A DNA stretch of 64,000 nucleotides from Bordetella parapertussis (GCA_945862495.1 CAMAYM010000002.1:1-64000); one strand, 5' to 3'. Positions 1 through 8,888 are shown, numbered from the stretch's first letter. The notes: generated by a model not told the origin, from the letters alone. Translations and numbers: made by a program.

Positions 1-750
1 GTCTTCAAAGCCTTTAATACCAAGCTCAGTGAATGTGGGGGTATCTGGCAGGATGGTTTGGCGCTGAGATCCCATCACCGCCACCATGCGGAGCTTCCCA
101 GCCTTTTGGTACTCAATGAAATCGGGTACGGATGCGACGCCAGCGGGAATTTGTTTGCCAAGCATATCGGCAATCATAGGAGCACTGCCTTTATAGGAAA
201 CTGCAATGAGATCAAGCTTGTATTGCGCAGCGAGTACTCTGACAAGAAACTCTGGAACTGATTGAGGCGCAGGGACACCGACAGAAGCTTTTCCTTGTTG
301 TTGTGTCCGAACTGCATGCACAAATTGGTTTAGCGTTGTTTCAGCTAAATATCCCGACAATGCGATCCCGTTAGTAAAGGTGGCAAAACCGGCCACAGGC
401 ACAAAATCTTTTGCAGGCTCAAAGCCAGCTTTTTTATTAATGAGGGGCAAGATAGAAATCGTGTGATCGTGCGAAAGAAAGAGTACAGAACCATCAGCAG
501 GCGCATTTTTTAGCGCTTGTGCCGCAATCTGACCACCTGCGCCAGCACGGTTTTCGATGATTACCGGAACGCCCAGAGTCTGACTCAGTTGATCGCCTAG
601 TAACCGAGCGATCGCATCCGTCCCACCTCCAGCGGGAAAACCCACCATGAGTTTGATCGGGTTTGTTTTGGCAATGGTTGTCGCACTACATAGAGTAATG
701 AAAAAATAAATAAGTGCATTTAATACACGCACATTGAAATTCATCCGCAT
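1..750 (-). CDS. Bug-family (TctC-like) periplasmic solute-binding protein, C-terminus outside the window
   Basis: Periplasmic receptor of the Bug/TctC family, which binds small carboxylates. The reading frame is open from position 750 to the window edge, so the C-terminus is missing. A hydrophobic N-terminal segment with Ser-Ala-Thr at its end acts as a signal peptide. It is followed by the family signatures PIKLMVGFPAGGGTDAIAR and VIIENRAGAGGQIAAQAL. Later blocks read SYKGSAPMIADMLGKQIPAG and LPDTPTFTELG, as expected for the second lobe. Start codons at 750 and 744 are both possible. No TctA/TctB membrane genes are visible, which is usual for orphan Bug receptors. The ligand cannot be told from sequence. 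Confidence 0.9.
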   Translation of the reverse strand, partial: MRMNFNVRVLNALIYFFITLCSATTIAKTNPIKLMVGFPAGGGTDAIARLLGDQLSQTLGVPVIIENRAGAGGQIAAQALKNAPADGSVLFLSHDHTISILPLINKKAGFEPAKDFVPVAGFATFTNGIALSGYLAETTLNQFVHAVRTQQQGKASVGVPAPQSVPEFLVRVLAAQYKLDLIAVSYKGSAPMIADMLGKQIPAGVASVPDFIEYQKAGKLRMVAVMGSQRQTILPDTPTFTELGIKGFED

Positions 751-945
751 CGCGATCTCAGCCTTTTCTGCAAAACATGCCAAGCTGAGATTTTATGCAT
801 AATTTAGGATTGGATATTCACGTCGCTAATGATTTTCTGCCGGGAACTAAATGACTAAATAGCAGTCTGAGCCATCAATTAGATTTTTATATCGCAGAGC
901 ATTACGTTTCCCAACTGATGTGTCATGCATCTAAGAGGCAAAAAG

Positions 946-1224
946 ATGTTGAATATGCTCAAACTTCCGCTGATTGCGACGATTCTATTGTCAAGTGCTT
1001 GTGTTGCAGTTGCACCGAGTCGTCCTGGCTATGCTTATAGTCAGGAAAATTATTATGGCGGCGCGTATTATTCACCGCCTGTTCGCTACTACGCACCCCC
1101 TGTTCCCTATTTCGCCCCTTTCCCTGTTTATGTCCCTCCCCCTCGTGTAGTAGTGGTGCGTGAGCGTCCCAGATGGTCAAAACCGGATCGACACCGACAC
1201 GACCACGGCCCGTATCGGCGTTGA
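946..1224 (+). CDS. Small Pro/Tyr-rich probable lipoprotein of unknown function
   Basis: About 92 residues. The start at 946 is chosen because an AGAGG ribosome site lies about ten bases upstream; an in-frame ATG at 925 lacks one. A hydrophobic segment ends in LSSAC, a slightly imperfect lipobox, so the mature protein is probably lipidated at that Cys. The mature part is low complexity: Tyr and Gly first, then repeated Pro-Pro-Val-x-Tyr-x-Ala units, then a basic tail rich in Arg and His. No enzymatic motif is visible. Similar short extracytoplasmic proteins are common in proteobacteria, but their role is not known. It stands alone, with a long inverted repeat downstream. Confidence 0.6.
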   Translation: MLNMLKLPLIATILLSSACVAVAPSRPGYAYSQENYYGGAYYSPPVRYYAPPVPYFAPFPVYVPPPRVVVVRERPRWSKPDRHRHDHGPYRR

Positions 1225-1296
1225 TGCACTGCAGCAAGCTGTTTGCGTTCAGTGGATGCGTGCCTCGGTAGCCCAAACTCCAGCAAGATTTGAAAT

Positions 1297-1328
1297 TGTC
1301 CGGATTGGAAACTCTCACAATCCGGACA
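1297..1328. repeat. 11-bp perfect inverted repeat
   Basis: Arms TGTCCGGATTG and CAATCCGGACA are separated by ten bases. It lies between the lipoprotein gene and the first acyl-CoA dehydrogenase. There is no T run after it, so it is not a standard terminator. It could be a factor-independent RNA hairpin or an operator for the downstream operon. Confidence 0.55.
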
Positions 1329-1410
1329 GAACTATTGGGCTTTCCCGAAACAAACCATTTCACAAGAGGTATCCTTGCGCTAATTTCTACAATATTGGAG
1401 ATGGCATTCA

Positions 1411-2622
1411 ATGGACTTTACCTTCACTCCCCAAGAGGAACAGTTACGCGCTGAGGTTCAGGCGTTTCTCGTCGAGCATTTCACCGAAAAAGTGCGTGCA
1501 GAGAACGCCGCAGGCAAGCGCGGAGAAGGTTGGGGAGAGGCCATCCGTGATTTCTTTGAACAGGTGAACCAAAAGCGTTGGTTTGCTTGGAGCTGGCCCG
1601 CGGAGTTTGGTGGCGGTGGCGGCGACAGGACGATGCAGTTTGTGATTGAAGAAGAGTTTTATCGCTATACCGGTATAACGCTCGGGGGCGGCACTGGCGC
1701 ACCTTCAATCTTGATGTTTGGCACCGCCGCGCAGAAAGAAGAGTTTGTGCCGCGCTCGATCAAACGGGAAATTATTTTTTGCCAAGGCTACAGTGAGCCA
1801 GGATGTGGCACAGACCTAGCCGGTATCCGTTGCCGCGCCAAGCGGGTCGGCGACAAGTACATCATCACAGGTCAAAAAATCTACACGACGAACGCACAGA
1901 ATGCAACGCATATCTATTTGATGGTGCGCACGGATCCGGATTCGGTGCGTCATCGCGGTTTATCGATTTTGCTCGTTCCCATGGGGATGCCAGGCATGAC
2001 GGTGCGTCCGTTATGGACCGTACAAAATGATCCGCCTGCGCCGTTTGGCACGACCTACGGCGAAGAGCGCACCAATGAAGTGTTCTTTGATGATGTCGAA
2101 GTCCCAGCATCTTGCTTGTTGGGTGAGGAGGGCGGTGGTTGGGAGGTCGCACGACGCGGTTTGAATCTGGATCGTGTGGGTGCTTGGCGTTATCTGATTT
2201 CCGTGATGCGCGATGAGGATATCGTGAATTGGCTGCACACTGAAGGAGAGCTCCAGGACACGCTGCGTGATGATCCGCAGGTACGCGACAAGATTGCTGA
2301 AATGTGGACGGAGGCTGAGGTCTGCCGCTTAATGACGATGCGCAGTATCAGTATTGAACAAAATGGTGGCAAGTTTACCTACGAAGGTTCTGCGGAAAAG
2401 GTGTTTGCACCAGAGCACAGCGTGCGCGCCACTGAAGCATATAGCCAGGTGCTTGGCCCTTTTGCGCAGCTGATGCAAGGCTCACCCAATGCGATTGAAA
2501 AAGGGATTTTTGCTCATAATATTCTCGGCGCCTATCAGTCGACTATTAATCACGGTAGCGTGCAAGTGATGCGTGATCAGGTGGCCCGTATTGGCTTGGG
2601 TCTGCCGCGCGCTGCTAAATAA
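1411..2622 (+). CDS. Acyl-CoA dehydrogenase, first of a pair
   Basis: A 403-residue flavoprotein of the acyl-CoA dehydrogenase superfamily, expected to oxidise an acyl-CoA at C2-C3 using FAD. The N-terminal helical domain starts MDFTFTPQEEQLRAEVQAFL. The middle FAD-binding strand region carries CQGYSEPGCGTDLAG and GQKIYTTNAQNA. The C-terminal helices lack the usual Tyr-Gly-Gly-x-Gly stretch and end in an unusual NHGSVQVMRDQVARIGLG segment. This pattern fits one subunit of a heteromeric enzyme. The next gene starts 24 bases later and encodes a second, shorter member, so the two probably form one complex. The substrate is unknown. Confidence 0.85.
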   Translation: MDFTFTPQEEQLRAEVQAFLVEHFTEKVRAENAAGKRGEGWGEAIRDFFEQVNQKRWFAWSWPAEFGGGGGDRTMQFVIEEEFYRYTGITLGGGTGAPSILMFGTAAQKEEFVPRSIKREIIFCQGYSEPGCGTDLAGIRCRAKRVGDKYIITGQKIYTTNAQNATHIYLMVRTDPDSVRHRGLSILLVPMGMPGMTVRPLWTVQNDPPAPFGTTYGEERTNEVFFDDVEVPASCLLGEEGGGWEVARRGLNLDRVGAWRYLISVMRDEDIVNWLHTEGELQDTLRDDPQVRDKIAEMWTEAEVCRLMTMRSISIEQNGGKFTYEGSAEKVFAPEHSVRATEAYSQVLGPFAQLMQGSPNAIEKGIFAHNILGAYQSTINHGSVQVMRDQVARIGLGLPRAAK

Positions 2623-2646
2623 TAAAGAGACAGGTGATTTGAAAAA

Positions 2647-3804
2647 ATGAATATTTTGCTTGATGAACAAGAAGTACAAATCCGCGATGCGGCCGCAGAG
2701 TTTTTAGAGGGTGAGTGCACACCGGCCTTGGTGAGAAAGGTTGAAACGGGTGCATTGAAATACTCGCCTGAGCTGTGGTCTAAGTTTGCAGAGAACGGCT
2801 GGCTTCGGTTGTGCTTATCGAACAAGGCGGGTGGCGAAGCGCTTCCCTTGCCCTATCTCGGTTTGTTGTTTGAAGTGGCTGGCTACCATATAGCCCCCAT
2901 CCCGCTGCATGCGACGATGGTCCCTGCGATGATCATCGATCGTTACGGTAGTCCCGAGCAAGTCAGTATGTTGCAAGCTGTCGTCGCGGGCGAATTGATT
3001 CTCAGTCATGCTGTTGTCGAGCAGACGGGACGTTGGTCGAAGGAAGCGATTGCAATGCAGGGGCGGATTGAGGGCAGTGAACTTGTCCTGAACGGCAGCA
3101 AAACCTTTGTGGGTAGCTTTAGTGCCTCCCAGCAGTGCATGGTGATTTATCGCGATGCAAGCGCACCAAACGCACTGGGGGTTGTGCTTGTGCCAACGGA
3201 TGCGTCTGGTCTGAGCAGTGAGCCGCTTGCTTCGATGGCGAAGGATGGTGAGTCGAATGTGCAATTTAAAGAGGTGCGTGTACCGCTCGGCGCACGCATA
3301 GGAAATGCACAGTCCGGTAATCTAATCGCTAGAGAGTTAATGGACTTGTCAGCTGTGTTGTATGCCTCCATGCTTGCAGGTGCTGCATGCAGAACCTTGG
3401 ATATGGCGGTCACACACGCCAAACAACGCGAGGCGTTTGGTCAGCCGATTGGTGCGTTTCAGGCCATCCAACATTTGTGCGCCAATATGGTCAATGCGAT
3501 TGATGGTACGACCATGCTGTCCCGAGAGGCACTCTGGCGGATGCAGGAAAATCTTCCTTATCAAGTGAATGTCGCGCAGGCTAAATCTTTTGGTAATGAG
3601 CAGTGCATGATGGTGGTCCGCTCTGCTCAACAGATTCATGGTGGTATGGGTTTTATTCGTGATTTCGATTTGAATCTCTGGTACCGTCGAGTAGGCTCTT
3701 GGAGCTTGCGAGGCGGTACGGCTGCAGAGCATCGCCGCACGATTGCTGCGGCGTTGATTGATCAGCCCCGTCGCGTGAGGATTGGTGTTATTCCAACAGC
3801 CTAA
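2647..3804 (+). CDS. Acyl-CoA dehydrogenase, second of a pair
   Basis: 385 residues, same superfamily as the preceding gene but divergent from it. It begins MNILLDEQEVQIRDAAAEFL. The mid-region has ELVLNGSKTFVGSFSA where a typical enzyme has a longer FAD-contact loop. The C-terminal region is IHGGMGFIRDFDLNLWYRR followed by WSLRGGTAAEHRRTIAAALI. Family knowledge: adjacent long and short dehydrogenase genes of this kind often encode alpha2beta2 tetramers acting on bulky or branched acyl-CoAs such as steroid side chains. That applies here only by inference. The ribosome site AGGTGA lies just upstream of the ATG. No steroid-ring genes are present in the window. Confidence 0.85.
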   Translation: MNILLDEQEVQIRDAAAEFLEGECTPALVRKVETGALKYSPELWSKFAENGWLRLCLSNKAGGEALPLPYLGLLFEVAGYHIAPIPLHATMVPAMIIDRYGSPEQVSMLQAVVAGELILSHAVVEQTGRWSKEAIAMQGRIEGSELVLNGSKTFVGSFSASQQCMVIYRDASAPNALGVVLVPTDASGLSSEPLASMAKDGESNVQFKEVRVPLGARIGNAQSGNLIARELMDLSAVLYASMLAGAACRTLDMAVTHAKQREAFGQPIGAFQAIQHLCANMVNAIDGTTMLSREALWRMQENLPYQVNVAQAKSFGNEQCMMVVRSAQQIHGGMGFIRDFDLNLWYRRVGSWSLRGGTAAEHRRTIAAALIDQPRRVRIGVIPTA

Positions 3805-3877
3805 TATTGAATGGTTGAGTGAAAGCACACTTCTTAATGCGTTTGATGAACGTTAAAACTTTTTACAGGAATATGCC

Positions 3878-4840
3878 ATGATCACTAGACTTAAATTTCT
3901 CGGTGTAGGCATCGCTGCCGCCGCCTCACTGATATTTTCTCCAGTTTGGGCTCAGGCAACGCCTGACCTTGGTACCCCGACCTTGCCTGCACCCGGTTTT
4001 AAAAAGGTGAAAGTCGGCGAGATGGAAGTGATTTCTCTCAACGATGGTGTTTCACGTCGTCCGCTAGTTGCGGAGTTTGTCAAAAACGCACCACTTGATG
4101 AAGTCAAAGCACTCTTAAAATCACAAAGCTTGCCAACAAATTACATCGATATTCCTTTCACGCCATTTTTAGTGGTGAGCGGCAATCAGCGATACCTGAT
4201 GGATACGGGATTTGCTGATAATGGCGGCGCGACAACAGGCAAGACGGTTGCAAACATGGCCGCTGCTGGTTTCAAACCCGAGGACATCAACAACGTTGTG
4301 ATCAGCCATTTTCATGGTGATCACATTAATGGGTTGCTCTACAAAGACGGCTCGTTGGTTTATCCAAACGCCAAGGTTCATGTGCCAGCAGGCGAGTATG
4401 CGTTTTGGATGGATAAAGAGCGCTTGGAGAAAGCCTCTGGTGGGTTAAAGGGTGCGATGACCAATGCGCAACGTGTCTTTAACAAAATCCCCGCAGATAA
4501 ACTGATCAAGTTTGAATCGGGTAAAGACGTCGCACCTGGCATCACTTCTGTCGCAGCGTTTGGTCACACACCCGGCCATACGCTCTTTACCGTCAAGTCA
4601 GGCGGCCTGTCGTTTATCTATGTGGCTGACATCACAAATGTGCCTGAATTGTTTGCCCGCAATCCAGACTGGGCAGTGACGTTTGATATGGATGCAGAGA
4701 TGGCGCGTCAGTCACGTCGCAAGATCTTCGACATGATTGTCAAAGATAAGATGATGGTGGGTGGATTTCACTTTCCTGGCAATGCGATCGGCACGATCGC
4801 GCCTTTGGGTAACGGCTATCAGTTCACGCCGATGAAGTAA
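3878..4840 (+). CDS. Periplasmic metallo-beta-lactamase-fold hydrolase
   Basis: 320 residues. The N-terminus has a charged start, a hydrophobic core and a Val-Trp-Ala-Gln cleavage site near residue 26, so the enzyme is probably exported. The metal-binding motif SHFHGDH places His144, His146, Asp148 and His149. Further ligands are His234 in HTPGH, Asp251 in VADIT and His298 in GGFHFPG, so both zinc sites look complete. Members of this group include lactonases, organophosphate hydrolases and other esterases; the substrate cannot be told. The gene stands 73 bases after the acyl-CoA dehydrogenase pair and is closed by a strong hairpin terminator. Confidence 0.88.
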   Translation: MITRLKFLGVGIAAAASLIFSPVWAQATPDLGTPTLPAPGFKKVKVGEMEVISLNDGVSRRPLVAEFVKNAPLDEVKALLKSQSLPTNYIDIPFTPFLVVSGNQRYLMDTGFADNGGATTGKTVANMAAAGFKPEDINNVVISHFHGDHINGLLYKDGSLVYPNAKVHVPAGEYAFWMDKERLEKASGGLKGAMTNAQRVFNKIPADKLIKFESGKDVAPGITSVAAFGHTPGHTLFTVKSGGLSFIYVADITNVPELFARNPDWAVTFDMDAEMARQSRRKIFDMIVKDKMMVGGFHFPGNAIGTIAPLGNGYQFTPMK

Positions 4841-4882
4841 GTCATCCATGCGACCTTTGCAATCCGGGTCGGTTGCAGCACG

Positions 4883-4930
4883 AAGCCCTCTTTAGCTCGA
4901 GTATTGAAGCTAAAGAGGGCTTTGTTTTTG
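4883..4930 (+). terminator. Rho-independent terminator after the MBL-fold hydrolase
   Basis: Perfect 13-bp stem, arms GCCCTCTTTAGCT and AGCTAAAGAGGGC, with a ten-base loop. It is flanked by AA before and followed by TTTGTTTTT. Very strong intrinsic terminator for plus-strand transcription. Confidence 0.93.
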
Positions 4931-4956
4931 TGTAGGCTCTACAATCATCTTATATA
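4928..4956 (+). promoter_or_regulatory. Candidate sigma-70 promoter for the mltB-like operon
   Basis: TTGTGT at 4928-4933 and TATATA at 4951-4956 are separated by exactly 17 bases. They sit directly after the upstream terminator and 15 bases before the lytic transglycosylase ATG. Position and spacing are good; the -35 box matches only partly. Inferred from sequence alone. Confidence 0.45.
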
Positions 4957-4970
4957 AGACTGATGAGCGG

Positions 4971-6233
4971 ATGTTCCACATGAATTTTATTTATGCGCAA
5001 ATGAATGAAAGACTTCAAGGCCTGAATGTCAAGGCACTTTTGGCTGGGGTGATGCTGCTGTTAGCCTCTTCTGTATCTGCACAACCAGCCAGCTTTGACT
5101 CCTGTGTCAAAGGACTGCGTCAATCAGTCGTTTCTCAGGGTATCAGTGCAGCTGTATTTGATCGAGCAACGGCTGGCATCGAACCTGATCCGGATGTGCT
5201 CAAGGCCTTTTCTTTTCAGCCTGAGTTTAGAACAGCAATTTGGGATTACCTTGCAGGTCTGGTGGATCAGGAGCGTGTGGATGATGGCCGCGCAAAGCTC
5301 AAAGAGTGGTCCAAAGTACTGGCAGAGGCCGAACAAAAATATGGTGTCGATCGCAATGTGGTGGTTGCGGTTTGGGGTGTCGAGTCCAATTACGGACGGA
5401 TTCAGGGGAAGCGTGAAATCGTGCGTTCTTTGACCACACTTATTTGTGCGGATAAACGTCAAGCGTTCTTCAGAGGCGAGTTATTGGCGACCTTACGCAT
5501 TTTGCAGAGTGGTGATATCCCGCAAGAAGCCTTAGTGGGTTCGTGGGCAGGTGCGTTTGGACAAACTCAATTTATGCCTACAACCTATCAACGGTTGGCC
5601 GTAGATTTTGATGGTGACGGTCGTCGAGATATTGTGGGCTCAGTCCCGGATGCGTTGGGATCGACCGCAAACTTTTTAAAAAAAGCGGGTTGGATCACCG
5701 GGCAGCCTTGGGGTGTTGAGGTACAAATCCCTGCCAACTATTCAGGTCCGTCAGGCCGTCGGACGAAGCAGTCCCTTGCGCAATGGAAAAGCCTAGGCAT
5801 TAAAGCGCTCGCGACGGTCTCCTTGCCTGATACGACCCAAGCCGCGCTGCTCTTGCCTGCAGGTGCACAAGGTCCCGCATTTTTAGTGTTCCGTAACTTT
5901 GATGCCATCTACAGCTATAACGCAGCAGAATCCTATGCACTGGCGATTGCCCACTTAAGCGATCGCTTGAAAGGTGGTGCGTCCTTTAAGACTGCCTGGC
6001 CTACGGACGATGCAGGAACGAGTCGCGCCGAGCGACGTGAAATACAACAAGCCTTACTGAATCGCGGGTATGACATTGGCGAGGTCGATGGACTGATCGG
6101 CGCTAAAAGTCGTGAGGCAATTAGCGAATTTCAGAAATCGAGTGGGTTGACCGTGAATGGTCGGGCAGGGCAACAAGTGCTCAAGGCGTTACGAGCACCG
6201 GTGTCTCCCCGTACCCAAGCCGTTGGTGGCTGA
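4971..6233 (+). CDS. Lytic murein transglycosylase, MltB-type with peptidoglycan-binding domain
   Basis: 420 residues. The enzyme cleaves the MurNAc-GlcNAc bond in peptidoglycan, releasing 1,6-anhydro-MurNAc products. A signal peptide ends near Val-Ser-Ala-Gln (residues 34-38); no lipobox is seen, so it is probably soluble in the periplasm. The catalytic Glu138 lies in WGVESNYG. The FGQTQFMPTTYQR and DFDGDGRRDI blocks are typical of the SltB/MltB fold. Residues from about 350 on form a PG_binding_1 repeat (EVDGLIGAKSREAISEFQ). Starts at 4971, 4980 and 5001 are possible. The next gene begins one base after the stop, so expression is coupled to the chromate transporters. Confidence 0.9.
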   Translation: MFHMNFIYAQMNERLQGLNVKALLAGVMLLLASSVSAQPASFDSCVKGLRQSVVSQGISAAVFDRATAGIEPDPDVLKAFSFQPEFRTAIWDYLAGLVDQERVDDGRAKLKEWSKVLAEAEQKYGVDRNVVVAVWGVESNYGRIQGKREIVRSLTTLICADKRQAFFRGELLATLRILQSGDIPQEALVGSWAGAFGQTQFMPTTYQRLAVDFDGDGRRDIVGSVPDALGSTANFLKKAGWITGQPWGVEVQIPANYSGPSGRRTKQSLAQWKSLGIKALATVSLPDTTQAALLLPAGAQGPAFLVFRNFDAIYSYNAAESYALAIAHLSDRLKGGASFKTAWPTDDAGTSRAERREIQQALLNRGYDIGEVDGLIGAKSREAISEFQKSSGLTVNGRAGQQVLKALRAPVSPRTQAVGG

Positions 6234-6234
6234 C

Positions 6235-6807
6235 ATGACTCAACCCTCTTCTGCCCAACCCCAATCCTTGGGCGAACTTTTCACTACATTTAGCAGACTC
6301 GCGATCCAAGGCTTTGGCGGTGTCCTAGCTTTTATTGAACGCGAGCTTGTTGAAAGAAAAAAATGGATGACCCGTGCGGAGTTTGTGGAAGAGTGGGCCA
6401 TTGCGCGAACAATGCCAGGCCCACCCGCACTGAATCTTTGCATCATGGTGGGCGCACGTTATTTCGGCTGGCGTGGTGCGCTGGTATCGCTGGCGGGAAT
6501 GTTCATGTTTCCCACAATGATTATCCTGGCCTTGGCAATCGCTTACGCGCAATTTGGCAATCATCCTCAAGTTATGGACGCTTTGCGCGGAATGGGCGCA
6601 GTGGCGGCGGGCATGATTGTTGCGACGGGACTTAAGCTGCTCTCTGCGCTCAAGACCAACCCGCTGGGTATCAAGGTTTGTTCTGCACTCGTGATCTTGA
6701 GTTTTGTGGGTATCGCAATTGTGGAGTGGCGTTTGTTGTACGTGCTTGTAATATTGGGAGGGATTGGTTATGTGCTTGCGTTCTTGAAGCTCAAGGATCA
6801 GGCATGA
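6235..6807 (+). CDS. Chromate transporter family protein, first half-size subunit
   Basis: 190 residues, a single CHR domain. Family knowledge: half-size CHR proteins work in pairs and export chromate, though many members have no proven substrate. The signature FGGVLAFIERELVERKKWM and the AIARTMPGPPALNLCIMVG segment (the PGP motif) are visible. Several hydrophobic helices follow. The start at 6235 is chosen because it lies one base past the stop of the transglycosylase gene; upstream in-frame codons would overlap it. It shares a four-base ATGA overlap with the second half-size gene, so the two are translated together. Confidence 0.88.
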   Translation: MTQPSSAQPQSLGELFTTFSRLAIQGFGGVLAFIERELVERKKWMTRAEFVEEWAIARTMPGPPALNLCIMVGARYFGWRGALVSLAGMFMFPTMIILALAIAYAQFGNHPQVMDALRGMGAVAAGMIVATGLKLLSALKTNPLGIKVCSALVILSFVGIAIVEWRLLYVLVILGGIGYVLAFLKLKDQA

Positions 6808-7394
6808 ATGACACGCTAACACTTGTGATGTTGTGGACCGATTGGTTCAATCTCTTTAAACACTTCGCCTTAATTTCCATTGCTTCAGTGGGTGGCCCTC
6901 TCGTGTTGTTGCCTGAGGTCCATCATTTTCTGGTGGAGCAGCAAAGCTGGCTGACAGACGCGCAGTTCAGGGCATCTATTGTGATTGCTCAAGCCTCACC
7001 GGGTCCCAATGTGATGTTCGTGGCATTGATGGGGTGGAACATCGGTCTCAATGCAGGTGGTTTTGGTTGGGCAGCTTTCTCAGCCATCATATGTATGATG
7101 GGTATTTTGATGCCGAGTTCGCTATTGATTTTTGTGACGGCGCGGTGGGTGCAAAAACATCAAAACTTACGGGCTGTTCGGGCGTTTAAGTTGGGATTGA
7201 GCCCAGTGGTGATCTCGATGATGATTGCGGCAGGCTGGTTATTGGCAACAGCTAATACCACCATGACACACGACTGGCCACTCTGGGTCGTCGCCGCGGT
7301 CACTGCCGTGATTGTTTATCGCACCAAGGTGCACATGCTTTATTTGTTAGCAATGGGTGCAGTGCTTGGTGCGAGTGGTTTGCTGACGATGTAA
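6804..7394 (+). CDS. Chromate transporter family protein, second half-size subunit
   Basis: 196 residues, the partner CHR domain. It has the signature ISIASVGGPLVLLPEVHHFL in place of the FGG motif and IVIAQASPGPNVMFVALMGW with the conserved PGP. The remaining part is a run of hydrophobic helices. The ATG overlaps the stop of the first subunit by four bases. Two short CHR genes side by side are a known arrangement; here they are joined to a peptidoglycan lyase, which is not an obvious partner. No chrB-type regulator is nearby, so a role in chromate resistance is only inferred from family. Confidence 0.88.
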   Translation: MNDTLTLVMLWTDWFNLFKHFALISIASVGGPLVLLPEVHHFLVEQQSWLTDAQFRASIVIAQASPGPNVMFVALMGWNIGLNAGGFGWAAFSAIICMMGILMPSSLLIFVTARWVQKHQNLRAVRAFKLGLSPVVISMMIAAGWLLATANTTMTHDWPLWVVAAVTAVIVYRTKVHMLYLLAMGAVLGASGLLTM

Positions 7395-7399
7395 TCGAT

Positions 7400-7747
7400 T
7401 TAGTTGACTTCGAGCAGCTCAACATCAAACACGAGCGTGGCGTTTGGGGGAATCACGCCGCCTGCACCGCGTGCGCCATAGCCCATTTCGGGCGGAATGA
7501 TGAGCGTACGTTGGCCACCGACTTTCATGCCTGCTACGCCCTCATCCCAACCGCGAATCACATGACCAGCACCCAGTGGGAAATCAAACGGATCACCGCG
7601 GTCACGTGAACTATCAAACTTTGCGCCTTTGTTGCCAGGGGCAGCGGCATCATGTAACCAACCGGTGTAGTGCACAGTGACGTGTGCACCCGCTGTGGCT
7701 TCGGTGCCGCTACCAGCGTTGACTTCAATTTTCTCTAGTGTGCTCAT
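7400..7747 (-). CDS. FKBP-type peptidyl-prolyl cis-trans isomerase
   Basis: 115 residues, a single FKBP domain without signal peptide, so cytoplasmic. It catalyses prolyl isomerisation during folding. Recognisable elements are VTVHYTGWL, the [16 protein letters not shown] loop, [18 protein letters not shown] and the [17 protein letters not shown]-terminal strand, so the active pocket looks intact. The start at 7747 follows an AGGAA ribosome site; an adjacent ATG at 7750 is possible. It lies 22 bases downstream of lptF on the same strand and may be read from the same transcript. It converges on the chromate transporter gene. Confidence 0.92.
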   Translation of the reverse strand: MSTLEKIEVNAGSGTEATAGAHVTVHYTGWLHDAAAPGNKGAKFDSSRDRGDPFDFPLGAGHVIRGWDEGVAGMKVGGQRTLIIPPEMGYGARGAGGVIPPNATLVFDVELLEVN

Positions 7748-7769
7748 CATATTTCCTATGTAGTGATGA

Positions 7770-8888
7770 TCAGGCTGCACTCGGTGCAACTGGGGGTTTG
7801 GGTGTTTTGACACGCAAGCGGTTCATCAGCAGTCCGACGGTAAACAGCGCGAGGACACCGTGAACAAGCCAGACGCCTATGCTAAACGAGAGCTTTCCGC
7901 TAATGATCCAGCCTTGTGAAATATTAATCAAATTGAGGTAAAGCATGGCAATGAGGCCTGCAATCAGTAAGTCACCTGAGCGCCCCATTCTTGGGTTGAC
8001 GGCGCCCAATGGAATGGCCATGAGTGCAAGGTTAAGCGCAGCGAGGGGCACAGACAAGCGCCACATGAGTTGTCCAAGTGAGGCAGGTACTTTGTCCGTG
8101 ATGAGCAACTCGGTCGGGCGTGAACGCCGACTGTTAAGCGTTTGTTCACGTGCAGTTTCAAGCGATTTTTCACCATCTTTACTTTCAATACGAGCACCAA
8201 AGGCATCAAACTTGGTGAGCCGTATCTCAGCTCCGCCCGGTTTGATGTCGTAGCGCTGACCCGGACCAAGGACGAGAAACTTATCCCCATTAGCCTCCAT
8301 GGCAGTGTCCGCCGACGAGGCGGTCACGATAGTGAGCCAATCCGGGTCAATGATACGCATGAACACTTGACCAAGTGGACCATCCGGCGAGCTTTGGCCT
8401 TCGACAAAAAACACCCGAGCACCACTTTCGGTTTCGAGAAATTGCCCAGGCGTGATTTTGGAAAGGTCTGAGCGCAGTTCAAAGCGGGCTCGGTATTCGC
8501 CGATCTGCCGATTGGCCCAAGGTGTGCCAAAAAGGGTCAATGCGGCAACGAGAAGGGCAATGGGGATCGCGACCCGCAGTACAGGATTAATCCAGTTGAG
8601 CAATGATAAACCGCTTGAGAACCAGACCACCATTTCAGATTCTCTGTAATTGCGGGTGACCGTCGTCAGCACACCAATAAAGATGGAGACGGCCAAAATA
8701 ATGGGTAAGGCGGCGATGGTGGTAAAGGCGGCTAGGCCAATCACGACATCGGCGCCGATGCGCCCTGCAGCGGCTTCGCCTAATAAACGCACCAAGATGA
8801 CGCTCAGCCAAACGACGATCAGCGTCGAGAGGACGACGCTAAAGTGATTGGTGATTTCGGAGACAACGGAACGTTTAAATAGGGACAT
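7770..8888 (-). CDS. lptF: LPS export ABC transporter permease LptF
   Basis: 372 residues. LptF is an inner-membrane subunit of LptB2FG, which extracts lipopolysaccharide and pushes it onto LptC. The N-terminus [16 protein letters not shown], three following hydrophobic helices and the [15 protein letters not shown] segment are typical. A periplasmic beta-jellyroll lies at about residues 130-260 ([12 protein letters not shown]). Three more helices follow, with [20 protein letters not shown]. Length is normal. Family knowledge: lptG often follows directly, but here an FKBP gene does, so lptG must be elsewhere. Several inverted repeats lie just upstream of the start. Confidence 0.92.
   Translation of the reverse strand: MSLFKRSVVSEITNHFSVVLSTLIVVWLSVILVRLLGEAAAGRIGADVVIGLAAFTTIAALPIILAVSIFIGVLTTVTRNYRESEMVVWFSSGLSLLNWINPVLRVAIPIALLVAALTLFGTPWANRQIGEYRARFELRSDLSKITPGQFLETESGARVFFVEGQSSPDGPLGQVFMRIIDPDWLTIVTASSADTAMEANGDKFLVLGPGQRYDIKPGGAEIRLTKFDAFGARIESKDGEKSLETAREQTLNSRRSRPTELLITDKVPASLGQLMWRLSVPLAALNLALMAIPLGAVNPRMGRSGDLLIAGLIAMLYLNLINISQGWIISGKLSFSIGVWLVHGVLALFTVGLLMNRLRVKTPKPPVAPSAA

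Noticed and set aside
58..261. 67-codon plus-strand frame
   Set aside because: It is antisense to the clear Bug receptor frame and shows no family pattern.
755..791. Inverted repeat ATCTCAGC / GCTGAGAT followed by TTTT
   Set aside because: It looks like a weak terminator for the plus strand, but no plus-strand gene ends there and the loop is over 20 bases.
959..1411. 150-codon minus-strand frame across the lipoprotein and the following gap
   Set aside because: No recognisable domain; it lies opposite a gene with a good ribosome site and signal peptide, and spans a non-coding inverted repeat.
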